Shown here: piece by piece, positions 32,640-44,733 of the stretch
Numbering within the stretch: position 1 is the first letter of the stretch
Layout: every line of letters starts with the position of its first letter
Assembly: GCF_030272615.1 (NCBI RefSeq)
Contig: NC_081413.1
Coordinates: 444,439,038 to 444,503,037 of the forward strand
Length of the DNA stretch: 64,000 bases
Source of the DNA: Cryptomeria japonica
Lineage: Eukaryota; Streptophyta; Pinopsida; Cupressales; Cupressaceae
Direction: 5' to 3'
Translations under genes and position numbers: made by a program
The notes under the pieces: model-generated
Database searches by the model: none
Told to the model about the DNA's origin: nothing
What the model saw: only the letters and a program-made list of their open reading frames with translations

Positions 32640-34277
32640 ATGGCAGCTAACACTTCAAATACACTGGCAACTATTTTTAGAAGAGAAATCCCTAAGCTTG
32701 ATGGAACAAATTATGGGATATGGAAAATTCGAATGGAGACTCATCTTAGATATCTTGGCAAGGATATTTGGGAGATCACTGAGAAAGGATAAACACCTTA
32801 TGATCCGGCATCCAACAATCCTACTCCTGTAGACCTAGACAAGAATATTGAAAATGATTGTAGAGATAGAGAAGCCCTCTTTTGTGCACTTACAGATCAA
32901 CGAATCATGGGATTGATTGATAAATCACTGGCAAAGGTTATGTGGGATAAATTCCAAACTCTGAATGAAGGTAATCCTACTGTCAAAATTGCTAAACTTA
33001 ATGGTTACCGAGTAAGATATGGAAACTTGAAGATGGAAGATAATGAAAGAATTGTTGTGTTTATGGAAAGAGTAAATGAGATTGTTATGGGAATTCAATG
33101 TTGTGGAGGATCTTTGAGTGAAGATTAAATAGTTTCCAAAGTCTTGAGGGCCCTTCCACTAGCTTACAAGGTGAAGGCAACTGCAATTAATGAATTAAGA
33201 ACAATGGCAAATACTTTAGTTAACAGAGACATTCTGATTGGGAAATTACTTGCTTTTGAGCTTGAAGAATTTGGATCTTTTGGAGCTAAGAAGTTTGAAC
33301 CTGATTTTCATGCATCATCATCTACTGGCAAAAGTGATTGGAAAGCCTTATATGCAAAAGAATTGGAAGATATGAGGGAAGATGATGAAGAATTTGAGCA
33401 ACTTGAAGCCTTATTTTCTAGAAGAGTACCCAAAGGATTGACATGAAGTAAGTATGAAGGAAAAACACCTTTTAAATGTTTTGCATGTAATAAGATTGGT
33501 CATTTTGCATCTAGATGTCTTGAAAGGAATGCAAGATTTGACAAAAGAGTTAATAAATCATTTAAGCCTTACCAGAATAGATATAGATTCAAGAAAAGTA
33601 AATAATGATATATAGCGAGTGAGGAAGGAGTAAGTGATGACTCTGGGGATGAACTACCAAAAGACTCTGCTAGTGGATCCAACAATGGAAAGGAATGGGT
33701 GTTCTATGCTTTAAAGGAAGATGAACCGGAACCAGCTATCATGAATGAAGAAAAGGCCTTGGCAGCAAAAGTTGAAGATAAGGATGAATGGGTAATTGAT
33801 AGTGGATGCTCACATCATATGACTAGAGATAAAAGAAAATTTATGTCCCTACAAGAATACAATGGTGGTCAAGCCAGATTTGGAGATGACAAAGCATGTT
33901 TGATCAATGGTAGAGGTATTATTTCTATGGATGGAAAGCATAATAGTGACAATGTCTATTATGTAGAAGGTTTAAAGAATAATCTTTTGAGTGTTGGTCA
34001 ATTGGTGGACAAGGGTTTCCAACTTCAGTTTAAAGATAGAAAATGTAAAATCATTAACAAGACTGGTTTGGAGATTGCAACTGGTTTTCAGACCAGAGGT
34101 AACATCTTTCACTTGAACACTAGTAATAAGACATGTTTGATTGCTCATATTGATGAGAGTTGGTTATGGCATAAGAGGTTGTGTCATGTTAATTTTGATT
34201 GTATTGGTAAGATCAGTTCAACTAAGGCAGTTAGAGATATACCTAAGATTATGAAGCCTCATGATCCAGTATGTTAG
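32640..34277 (+). pseudogene. E3 Copia gag and protease region (broken)
   Basis: One frame starts at ATG 32640 (MAANTSNTLATIFRREIPKL) and is interrupted by stops near 32790, 33126, 33444 and 33603. The Gag region contains LDGTNYGIWKIRME, the knuckle CFACNKIGHFASRC near 33480, and a charged linker. The aspartic protease follows with DEWVIDSGCSHHMTRD (DSG active site) near 33786. The GAG-pre-integrase region shows NLLSVGQLVDKGF and SWLWHKRLCHVNF. These parts would form the particle and cut the polyprotein. Confidence 0.88.
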
Positions 34278-34947
34278 GAATGTCAATTGGGAAAGCAAGT
34301 TAGAAATTATTTTAGAGAGCATACATGATAAATGTAATGATGTGTTTGATCTGATTCACACTGACTTATGTGGTCCTGCAAGGACTAGAAGCTTTCAAGG
34401 TGATAGGTATTTCATGCTGATTATTGATGACTATTCAAGGATGATGTGGGTGACTTTTCTTAGGGAGAAGTTTGAAGCCTTTGATAAATTCAAGATCTTT
34501 AGAGAAAAGGTTGAAATATAAACTGGATTGAAAATCAAATGTCTAAGATCAGATCAAGGCAGTGAGTTCAGTTCTCATAGTTTTAATAGTTACTGTGAGA
34601 CAAATGGAATTAGGAGACAGTTATCTGCACCTCGGACTCCTCAGCGGAATGGAGTAGTGGAAAGAAAGAACAAAACCATTTTAGATGCAACAAGATCTAT
34701 GATGATGGAAACCAAATTGCCTCACATCTACTGGAGAGAAGCAGTGAGTACAACAGTATACACATTCAACATAGTTCACATCAAAGGTGAAACCAGTAAG
34801 ACTCCTTATGAATTATGGTTTGGACATATACCTACTGTTAAATATTTTAGAACTTTTGGAGGTAAATTCTATATCAAAAGAGATTATTCAATTGGGAAGT
34901 TTGATCCTAGATGTGATGAAGGGATATTTCTTGGTTATTCAATTTAA
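34278..34947 (+). pseudogene. E3 integrase core (broken)
   Basis: After a frameshift near 34310 the frame shows the integrase DDE core: HTDLCGPARTRSFQGDRYFM, DDYSRMMWVTF, RSDQGSEFSS and the region APRTPQRNGVVERKN with its Glu. There is a TAA at 34519 inside the domain and another at 34945. The active-site acids can all be seen. Its role was insertion of the cDNA. Confidence 0.87.
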
Positions 34948-36839
34948 AGAAAATCATATAGATGTTATAACAAAATATTGCAAAAAATTGTGGAAAGCGC
35001 TAATGTGAAAGTGGATGAGCAATAAAAAAATCAATCTATATCATATGACAGGGAACCGATAGTGGAAATGATTATAACTAAACTGATAATGCCTCAGCCA
35101 ATACATGAAGCTGAGACAGTTTCACCAGTACAATAAAAAAATTCAACTGTGACTGATGATCAGAGAAGTGATCCTGAAGTTCAGAATACACCAAGGTATG
35201 TAAGATTAAATCATTTTGAAGATCAAATCATTGGAGATAGGAACAAGGGAGTTATGACAAGAAGAAGACTGGCAAATGAAGAAGTATGTCTTATTTCTCT
35301 AATTGAACTAGCATCTGTTATTGAAGCTTGTAAAGATGAACATTGGTTAAAGGCTATGGAAGATGAATTAGGTCAGATAGAGAAAAATGAAACTTGGACT
35401 TTAGTTCCCCGACCTAAAAATAAGAATGTTATTGGAACTAAATGGGTTTTTAGGAATAAACTGAATGAGGATGGTCAAGTTGTAAGAAACAAGTCTAGAT
35501 TGGTTTGTAAAGGATATTCTCAAATGGAAGGAATTGATTATGGTGACACATTTGCACCTGTAGCTAGAATTGGAGCTGTTAGACTATTTCTTGTCTATGC
35601 AGCTTATAAGAACTATAAGGTTTATCAAATGGATGTTAAATGTGCATTTTTAAATGTTGAACTTGAGGAAGAAGGTATACATTGAGCAACCTGGTGGATT
35701 TTCACTGACAAATGATAAAGATATGGTTTGCAGATTGAAGAAAGCTTTATGTGGATTGAAATAAGCTCCTAGAGCTTGGTATGCAAGGTTGGATAAATAT
35801 ATTTTGAAGCTTGGTTTTACTAAAGGAAGTGCTAATAGTAATTTATATTATAAGATCACTGATGATGATATTCTAATTATTGAAGTATTTGTTGATGATA
35901 TCATTATTGGAGGAGAAGATAAATTGTGCATGGAATTTTCTAAGAATATGAAGAATGAATTTGAAATGTCCATGATTGGTGAAATGAAAATTTTTGTAGG
36001 TTTGTAGATTACTCAAACTGACAAAGGCATTTTTATCTATCAAACTAAGTATCTAAGGGAATTTTTGAAGAAGTTTGGTATGGATAATTCCAAACCGGTA
36101 AGTACTCCTATGGTGACAAGTGACAAATTATCTATCAAGGATACTTCTACACCGGTAAATCCGACAAGGTACAAGTCTATGATTGGTTGCTTGCTATATT
36201 TAACTCAGACTAGACTAGATATTATGAATACAATAAGTATTGTTTCAAGATATCAAAGTAACCCTAGAGAAAATCATGAATGTGCAGTAAAGAGGATATT
36301 CCGATATTTGCAAGGAACAACAGAATATGGCTTATGGTATTTTAGAGATGATGATTTCAATTTATGTGCATATACTAACTCAGATTGGGCAAGAGATACT
36401 AATGACAAGAAGAGCACTTCTGGTGGAGCTTTCTTTCTTGGAAAGAGATTGGTTTCATGGATCAGCAAAAAAAGTCATGCATTTCTTTATCCACTGCAAA
36501 AGCTAAGTATGTTGCAATAGCAACTAATTGCTCTCAAGTCTTTTGGATGAAGCAAATGTTGAAGGATATCAAGGTAAATTCTAGTGAACCGATAGTTATC
36601 TACTATGATAACTCTGTAGCTATTGACATGTCTAAGAATTCGATATTTCACTCTAAGACTAAGCATATATAAAAAAGTATAACTTTTTGAAGAACAAGGT
36701 AGAAGGAAAGGAGGTCAAATTGGTGTATTTGAACACTAAAGAAGAGATTGCAGATATATTCACTAAACCACTGTCTAAGGAATCATTTGAGTATTTGAGA
36801 GACAGGTTAGGGGTTTCTGCCCCTCCGACAGAGGCTTGA
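34948..36839 (+). pseudogene. E3 reverse transcriptase and RNase H (broken)
   Basis: After a linker with several stops (34948-35148) the reverse transcriptase reads [39 protein letters not shown] and [11 protein letters not shown], then a shift near 35678, a stop in GLK*APRAWY near 35762, and FVDDIIIGG near 35891. RNase H shows TRPD-like TRLDIM, CAYTNSDWA (first acid region), KSTSGGAFFLG and, in another frame from 36457, SLSTAKAKYVA and YYDNSVAI. The C terminus is FTKPLSKESFEYLRDRLGV to a TGA at 36837. Confidence 0.88.
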
Positions 36840-37184
36840 TTAATGCAGTTTGTCATCAATTCGACATGCGTTATCAGAGACACTATTCATTCTGACACTG
36901 ATGAGTGGTGCTACTACTGAGGTGGAGTAGTTAGCTTTGAGATTGAAAGGTTTATAATCTTGCTTTGATATTTGTGTCATATTTCTGGCATTGATGTCAA
37001 ACGGGGAGAGATAGTGATGTGAAAAATAAATTCAGAATTTTATAGAGATATTATTCATAGGGGGAGTGTTATTGATATTCAGGAGATTGTTGGTCATCTT
37101 CCATAGGGGGAGACTTGCTTGGCATTTTTTGGTACTTAGATGTTTTTCACATCTAGTGTTGCCATCAAAGCCAAAGGGGGAGAT
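36840..37184 (+). other. E3 3' internal region with repeated polypurine motifs and final tract
   Basis: Four purine runs appear: ACGGGGAGAG at 37001, ATAGGGGGAG near 37058, ATAGGGGGAG near 37104, and the true tract GCCAAAGGGGGAGAT at 37170-37184 touching the LTR. The words ATTGATGTCAAA and ATCAAAGCCAAA precede the first and last. Confidence 0.75.
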
Positions 37185-38447
37185 TGTTCGCATTATGGAT
37201 GAATTGATTATGTGTTGCATTGATTTTTTGTCATTGATGCCAACACTAGATGTTATGGTTGGTTACTGACAAATAGGTTTTGGTTACCGGTAGACGATCT
37301 AGTGTTACCAGTAGAAGAGACTATCTGTTGGACACTTCTGGCATGGTTGGATCAATGGAGTATGTTTGATTTTATGTGTTACATGTTCTTGGAGCATGTT
37401 TTGGTCAGTTGATGTTGACTTGGTAATTGAATGCTATCATACACTCTTGTAAACCCATACCGACATTGGTTTAAGGTTTAACCGACAGAGATTTCACTGA
37501 GGAATATTGACAGGATGCATAAGTAGTGTTGGTGTGGCTTCTACATGGATTTGAGGATGCTAAAGATGTTCTTTTATCATGCTTCAACTTCTTGAAGACA
37601 TTGCTTTGGCATGGTGGACCCAGAATAGGTTTGATACCTATCTAGGTTATGGACCAATATCATGTTAACGTGTACTCTACACGTTACTGGGATGTTTCGG
37701 GATGTTCTATGGATTGGTTATTGTTGTTTTGGTGTTAAGCCGACATGGCATATCATTGTAATATGGATTTATGTAATGATCTTATTGTAATATATTTTAG
37801 GTGGCCGACCTAATTGGTTTAGGCCTTAGGGTTGATATAAAATGATGTAAGATCTCATTATAGATTATGGGGAATATGTGTTGTGGTCTTGAAATGCAAT
37901 ATCATATGCAAAGGAGATTTGGTCAATCATAGGTGATCAAATTGGGATTAAGGAAGAGGTTAAAGGCCTTCGATATTGAGCTTAACTGAGACTGTAATCA
38001 AGCATGGTAGATGCTATCTCTGGAAGTTAATTATTCTGGATTGTTGTCCATTTATCTTGAGATGGTTATTACCTCTCTGTAGTCAGTGAGACTCTTTTGT
38101 AATGAGTAGTATTCTCTAGGCAGTGTGCCTTCTTGTATGTGTAGGCCCCTCATTGTATCACATACTTTCTGCAAAAGTATCATCTGACTGTGGGTACACT
38201 TCCCACCATGGTTTTTCTCTTTCTGGGTTTTCCACGTACAAATCATGGTGCTATGTGGTATGGTTGCATTATGTTGATTATCTTCTTTATTGTTAAGTTT
38301 CATTGCTTGCTGGTATCTGTTTGTACTATTCTGGTACTTAATATTTATATGCTTCAGTTTAAGGTTATTAAGTGGATTAATTAATATAATCTATTAACAA
38401 ATGATTCACCACCCTCCCCTCTCAATTGTTCACCGGTTATCCTAACA
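37185..38447 (+). repeat. E3 3' LTR
   Basis: 1,263 bases starting TGTTCGCATTATGG and ending CCTAACA, with TATAAAAT at 37836-37843. It carries an extra run (TTTTTTGTCATTGAT near 37224) that is shorter in the 5' copy. Confidence 0.92.
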
Positions 38448-38452
38448 TTAAA

Positions 38453-39030
38453 GGCCTCAAATCTTGGAAGAATGAAGTGCAAAACATGAAAATTTAAGTG
38501 GAATTCATAGTGTAAGTAGAATCAAGACTTCAATCAGACCTTAGGGGATGAACACCAAGGTGAGGGCCCAAGTGAGGACATAATTGTAAGGGAGTACAAT
38601 TTAGGATGATACATTTATCCTCCACTTTAGCAGGATTATGAAACTAAGCATACTCTTGGTAAAGTACAAAGATTTGCATTGAAAAGCTTTCATCAGGACA
38701 TCAAAGAAACAAGACACACTAAGCCCCTAAGGGACTTTAGGATCTCACTACACCAATATCAAGATAAAAGGAACATTATAAAGAGGAAATAGAGAGAGAA
38801 TCATGACTAATAGACTAGTAAGATTCACTTACTATGAGTCATGAAAAAGAAAAATACCAAATCACAAAGTAAAAGGCTTAGTTTGCGAAGTAACTCAAGT
38901 ATTGAGACATGTGATAATGTGTGCGTAAATTGAAACATTGAGTCAAGTGTATGCCCCCATTTTAAAGCAATTACATACGACTTATCGAGAGAAATTGATT
39001 TAAGGTAAAATGCATCTAAAAGACAAGGAC
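38453..39030. other. Spacer between E3 and TIR-2
   Basis: AT-rich DNA with no frame or repeat end that I can support. Confidence 0.5.
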
Positions 39031-40299
39031 ATTAGGGCAAGTGCAAGGTAATGAGTCACAAATTCGCGGAAGTCCGTGCATTGGAAAATGCGCTCTTATA
39101 AACGGGGGCCCGTTTTCAAAAAACGGGGGCCCGTTTGTGCTTCGGGCTCCCGAGCCGAAAGGTAACGGGGGCCCGTTTTGTTTAAAAACGGGCCCCCGTT
39201 TTGCTATAAAATGGGGGCCCGCTTTTAAACAAAACGGGGGCCCGTTTTTTAGAAACGGGGGCCCGTTTTTTAGAAACGAGGGCCCGTTTTAAAAAACGGG
39301 GGCCCGTTTCTAAAAACGGGCCCTCGTTTTGTTTAAAAGCGGGCCCCCGTTTCTAAATGGCATTTTTCCTTTTTTTCCACAATCCGCCCTTGTTTGAAAA
39401 CGGGGGCCCGTTTTGTGGAAGTTGATTCCACAACCCGCCACTTGGCTCGGGATTAGGCTCGGGATAGGCCTGGGATGGCCACACCTGAGACATGGACCTG
39501 CAAATTCAAATCTCCATGAATGAAAGCACAAATATGAACTTCAGAAATAGTTTACACGCCTCTAATTAGAAAATTTTTATACGAAATTAAAACCCATTTC
39601 AGATTATACTGTCTAGATTCTAAATATGTAAATTTATTTAAAAATTGATTATTTTAACTATTTTTCATTTAATTTATACTAAATCAGGTCCATAAATTTG
39701 AAATATTAACTAATTTTGTTAATTTAATAACTTTTTTATTTTAAAGAATTTTGGAAAAAAAATTATATGTCATCAATCTACACAAAATTCTTTTGTATTT
39801 AAAAAAAAAAAAAATCAAAAAATGTTAAGTTTACATCAAATTATGTGGGTCGTACACGTCAAATTTTTAAAAAGATAATTACGGCAATTAAAAAATTAAT
39901 TAAAAAAAAAATATTAGAAAAAAAAATACAAAAAAATATGCTCATCAATCTTCAGTGTGTTACAAACCATTTCCCAAAACGGTTTGAGAAAATAATTTTA
40001 ATTGTGTCAAAAAGTGTGGGTCGTACACATGCATGGTATGGTTCTGAAACAGGCATTTTTAAAACATAGTTTTCAGAACTCCATTTAAAAAGTTATTTTT
40101 TATTATGTGGGTATTAAAATAAATTATATATTTGGAAACTACACTCAGAGGGCTATCTTTTATATTACTGACTTTTTCCAAGATTCAATCTCTAAGTGTT
40201 TCAAAATTTAAGCTCAAATGAGACAAAATCTGAAAATCAGGGAAAACACTTCCACTTTTTGGCCAAAAAGTGGACTCATCTTCTTGCACTAACCCATTA
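39031..40299. mobile_element. TIR-2: 1,261-bp non-autonomous DNA element, TSD ATTA
   Basis: The element (39035-40295) starts GGGCAAGTGCAAGGTAATGA and ends ...CTTGCACTAACCC. The inverted ends share GGG, AGTGCAAG and ATGAGTC. The flanks are ATTA at 39031-39034 and 40296-40299. Close to the right end, inverted, is TCCACTTTTTGG, matching the CCCACTTTTTGG word in TIR-1. Both have GGG...CCC ends and 4-base duplications. The right half is AT-rich and the left holds the GGGCCC array. No transposase ORF is present. The inverted repeats are imperfect, so this call is less certain than TIR-1. Confidence 0.68.
39101..39414. repeat. GC-rich array of about 12 palindromic AACGGGGGCCCGTTTT units
   Basis: Units start at about 39101, 39122, 39164, 39187, 39210, 39231, 39254, 39275, 39295, 39315, 39337 and 39399. 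Nine read GGGGGCCC or GAGGGCCC and three (39187, 39315, 39337) are reversed (GGGCCCCC or GGGCCCTC). Spacers are A/T-rich, 5-25 bases. Larger inverted repeats join units: GGGCCCGCTTTTAAACAAAA near 39215 is the reverse complement of the segment ending near 39347. Each unit is nearly self-complementary, so long hairpins can form on either strand. The reading frame across it gives Gly/Pro repeats and is not coding. Confidence 0.88.
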
Positions 40300-41200
40300 C
40301 CACAATGATATACCCCCAAGAAAGGAAAAATCTAAGGATAATGATCACAAAACATAAAACATATAAGGGATCCACTAACTCTGGAGTTAATGTGCTCTTA
40401 TGATAAATAATGTATATTATGAAACATTTGTATTAAATTGACCTCATCCCCCAGAGGAAGTGGAACCACAAGCATAATGGAAGAAAAGCATTTTTGTCTT
40501 TTGAATCAACATGAAAGAGACCAAAAGAGATCTCAACACTTTGCATCGTCCCCAAGTAGACAACACAAGGGACAACAAATAAAAGAATTGAGATACAAAT
40601 AGAAGAATGTCACAACAAACCTTGCACCAATGAAGTCACAAGGGTAATCCAAATAGAACCTATCATAATAGAGAAACACATCATGGGAGAAATACAATAT
40701 GAACAAGCAAAACTAGAGAGAGAGAATCTATGGCACAAACGAAGCTAATAAAGAAAATCACCCACCTCCCAATCTTGTCAAACACTATTTTGGGAAGGTG
40801 GACAAGATGCAAGAGGAGAAACTTCAAGAATGGTAATGGAGCTACTACAAGTTCCAAACAAGGACCATGTTCTAATGATGAGTTACTTTTTTCTATCACT
40901 AGGATCTAGGATTAATATTTTTGAATTTTTTTTAGATAATTCATTGTCAGCATCAACAAGCTCATATTCATCATTAGAATCATTAGCATCACCATTGTTA
41001 GCATGAACATCATTTTCATCCATTTATTCATCAAGATTAATAAAAATAGGATGATTTCTAATATGAATAGAACATGAACCATTGTCGTTCTTAAGCATTT
41101 TTAATCTTGGCGACCTAGGTTGAACTTCCTCCCTAGGTTAGGCGAAGGCTGGACACATTAAACTACTTAGACAATATTTGGTGTCTTCGGGGAGGAAATG
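40300..41200. other. Spacer, possibly old Ty3-type tail
   Basis: Mostly AT-rich. On the minus strand near 41020-40900 an acidic stretch (DANDSNDEYELVDADNE) can be read, which may continue the Ty3-type frame at 41242-41832. No polymerase motif is seen. Confidence 0.35.
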
Positions 41201-41241
41201 GGTTGAGAAGAAAGTTCATAAGTCTTAGCATGACATCTCTA

Positions 41242-41832
41242 TCAGCGTTCTCTTGCACAATAGTTCCTTTTAGTCTTAGCCAAGGGTTGTGAAGGTTTAG
41301 GATAAATGGATGCATGCTTCTTCTCTTCCTTCAAAGGAGGAGGAATGGGAGAAGGTCTACTAGGTTGAAAAATAGGAGATCTCAGGGGCTTCCCTTTGTA
41401 TGATGTAGCAGGAAGAATTGTAGCATATATAAGAGGAATACAAGGTGTAGGAAGGAGACCGGGTCCATCGTGGGGAGGAGGAATAGGTCTTGGATATCTA
41501 GGCTTACTCAAATATAAGATCATCTCATTCTTCCACTTTTTATAAGATTGAAAGAGACAATCACTTTGAGGCTGAAGAGGCTCAAGTTGTTTAGGCCAAA
41601 AGTAATCAAGGTTGACATATCCACGCCTCACCATGGGTTGATACATGCTATGATTTATTGTTATGATTTTCTCATTATGGGGAAATTTGAGACATTTATG
41701 AATATTATAAGGGATCTCTTTCATGGAAGAGAGCCAAGGATGTCCCAACTTCACATGAAATTGATCTGATGTAGGAATAATATAAAAAATGACATCTAAG
41801 CACTTAGTACCAACCTCAATGAGAAGAGTCAT
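41242..41832 (-). pseudogene. Ty3-type retrotransposon fragment, protease-downstream region
   Basis: A 196-codon open frame. The first 60 residues read FYIIPTSDQFHVKLGHPWLS and HKCLKFPHNEKIITINHS, the pattern that follows the retropepsin active site in Ty3/gypsy polyproteins (an LGxPWL turn, then a small-domain strand). The rest is Pro-rich (PRPIPPPHDGPG, SPIPPPLKEE), like a linker before reverse transcriptase. No reverse transcriptase follows, so this is an isolated fragment. Assignment is by pattern only. Confidence 0.65.
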
Positions 41833-44733
41833 AGAACTTGAAGATGGATGAAATGTGGTGTTTGAATAAAAGATCTAAACTTGTTTCCAACATCCAACAA
41901 TGAAGTCTTCCTGCGAAAACACACATGCAAATCGAAATCTAAATTAGAAACAAACATGCATGTCACACAATCTAGTCCATTTCACTCCTTAAACCAAGAT
42001 CTTATGTAGATTGTATGGCTCTCAGAAGCACACACAAGAAGCTATGGTTTATTCGAGATTTGAGATGATGAATGCAAAGAAAGCTAAAGAAAGTGAAACA
42101 CAAGAAGAATGCAAAAAGTGAACTAATTGATAGATTGCTAGATTGCTAGATAACCTCAAATGAGAGGGGGCTAGGTTTTTATAGACATCCTTAGGGTGGA
42201 TCCAAGTTGTAGGATGAATGTGGGATAAAATATTGGTTTGGAGGTGTAAGTGTTTATCCCATATTCATTAAGTGGATGAAATGGGTAAGAGTGAAAAGTG
42301 AGAAATAGAGGGTAAAGTTGATATGTAGGAGGTTTGGAAAATGGTTTTAATAATATAATATATTAATGGATTAAATGAGTAATAATATAATATGAATATT
42401 ATGAGATAATGAAGAATAACGAGATAATATATTATGATATGAATATTATAATATAATAAAAATAGAATAATGAGAAATAAATAATAAGAATATTATATAA
42501 TTAGGATCCACCTGATAATGGAAAAAATTAAAGTTTAATTAGGAGGATATTTGAATGAAAATTTTTATGTGTCTATATTTTGCGCCCTTGAGAGATTGAT
42601 TGAAAATATTGACAAAGATCGATCTCTCGATAGATTATAAAAAAGAGATTGGATAATTGATAGTGTGCAAGTAATTGAGTTGAGATGTACATTTAATGGA
42701 AATGCACATTTGTTGACGTGTAACTAAACATTTGATGGAAATGAAAAATATAGCCATGTTGATTAGCTGATTAAGTTGATAATGATTGATGCTAGTGCAA
42801 GATAAGGTGATCCAAGGATTGATTTATTGATTGATCCAGGGGCATTGAGATTGTGAGAAGCAAGTTGATTGATTTTATAAAGAGATTAAGGATTCAAAGA
42901 CATGCATCAGTTGGATAAAGCATTTGATTGATCTCACTACAATGAGATGAACAAAGATGATGATGAAAGAAATGATGAAAAAGAGAGATGAAAAGGGTGA
43001 TGAAAAGAGAAAATTGATGAGAAAGAAGAATGAGTGATGAGAAAGAGGATATGAAGGTGATGATAATTCTTGTGCTTTTTAAGTGCTTGTATCATCATCG
43101 AGCTTATTATAGAAAAAGGATAAAACTTATTTAGATACAAATAAGACCCAAATAAATCATCATACCAATTGCATGAGAGAAAATGTAATAGACAGGAGAG
43201 GATTGCCTTAGTTTACATGAGACCATCATGTCCTCTATGATCTTAGATGATCATGTCCTAAAATGAGTCATCATATTACTAAGGAACAATCCACAAGCAA
43301 CAAAAAAGTGAAGATGCCCCATCCTCGCCTTTCTAGTCAAAGACATCCTGGAGATAAAATCTCTAGTTAGAGACATCCCAAAAAAGCTAAAAGACATGTC
43401 ATCAAAAAGAAAATAAAAAACAATCAAAAGAAAATAAGCATACAAACAAACAATATGCTTCATGCTAAATGATTTTTGTCCAATTTATTGTGCTGATTGG
43501 ATATGTCGATAGTGTGTTGTGATGTCTTCTTAATCATTGTTTTGTGATGTCATGATTACATAGAAGTTCAAAGATGTTTGCACTCATCTGAAGTGTTTGT
43601 CTTTGCAACGTTTATTAAATGTTTTTAGATTTTGATGAAATTTTTTATGATTTTTAGGGTTTTTTCAAAACATTTTATGATTTTTATGAGTTTTTCAGGA
43701 CGTTTTACTATTTTTTATGATTTTTTCAGGATAATTATGATTTTTTCAAGACATTTTATGATTTTTTGAATGTTTGCCCCTAGTGTCTAGCAAGGTAAAA
43801 GAGATTTTGAGCAGTTGAATGAATGAATAGGATATGAATGGATATGAATGATGGAGGAAGCTTGTGCGATTTCCAAGGACTACCTCTCAATAAGATAACA
43901 TGTTAATCCAAGCAAAGGAACAAGATATAGCAATATAACACAATGATATGGTGTAATGAATGTCATGTGATCCAAGGAAATGGAAATGCCAAGAAGTTAT
44001 TTTGAAAACATGTTTTGCATTTTATCCTTAGTTTTGATCAAGTTCAAGGGATAGATTTAGATAGGAAGTAGATAGGATAAGCAAGATCAAAGGTGATAAC
44101 GAAGGATGGAAGCAAGAAATGGAGAAAATAATGGATATGAGCTAAATGGCCTGGATCAAGTGCAATAGATGGGACATACAAAGCTTGTAAAGTTCCTTAA
44201 CCTTGTCAAGATCAAAGGTGGAAAAATCCCGAATATGCATAGATATAGAGTGAGTGAGGGATATAAGACAACATGGATGAAAATTGCCCCCAGTGAATAG
44301 TGCAAGAAAATAATGGATTATGCATGATGCTTGTTTACAAGGTTTTCATCATGGTACTTGCCCAAGGTGTCTATTTACTTGGTTTTCACCAATGGACAAA
44401 TTTTTTTTTTGACTATTTTCTTTTCTTTTCTCTTTTTTTATTTATTTATTTTTCTTTTTTTTTTCATTTTCATCACTTTATTTTTTGACTTTTTGGAAGA
44501 TAATGTATACATGATAGGAGATGGAAGGACTCAAGAATCTCACATCTTTGAATGGTACCCTTGTAATGTGTGTTGCAATAGACTATGGCTATGAAGGTAC
44601 ACTCAAAGATGTTGATAGGATAATGAAAAAGGAATATGAGATGGATGATTGGATGGAACTAGAGTAAGGATCTATGCAAAGGATTGGATAAGAGGGATGG
44701 AACGGTGAAAAAGAGGTGTTGGATAATGGATGG
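41833..44733. other. AT-rich spacer with simple-sequence tracts
   Basis: No gene is recognised. 42350-42530 is dominated by AATAT-type words. 43630-43770 is a degenerate tandem repeat and 44400-44465 is a T-rich tract. Short frames here are low-complexity. CTAGTCAAAGACATCCTGGAGAT and CTAGTTAGAGACATCCCAAAA near 43333-43382 form a short imperfect direct repeat. Confidence 0.45.
43630..43770. repeat. Degenerate tandem repeat, TTTTATGATTTTTTCAGGACA-like
   Basis: About five or six imperfect copies of a unit near 25 bases, each with TTTTATGATTTTT followed by CA(A/G)GAC or a variant. No coding potential. Confidence 0.65.

Larger units (their letters stand above)
31336..38452 (+). mobile_element. 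E3: Copia-type LTR retrotransposon, both LTRs present, decayed
   Basis: The element runs from TGTTGAC (31341) to CCTAACA (38447). The flanks TTATA (31336-31340) and TTAAA (38448-38452) are a 5-base duplication with one change. The interior (32582-37184) carries gag, protease, integrase, reverse transcriptase and RNase H in Copia order on the plus strand. The coding frame is broken in about ten places. Confidence 0.9.

Noticed and set aside
39041-39292. 83-codon frame through the GGGCCC array with Gly-Gly-Pro-Phe repeats
   Set aside because: It exists only because the palindromic DNA unit is open in that frame; the reverse strand gives a similar frame, and there is no conserved start or non-repeat domain.
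39101-39414. GGGCCC array as a CRISPR-like or tandem satellite array
   Set aside because: Units occur in both orientations with short, irregular A/T spacers, in a plant nuclear context without cas genes.
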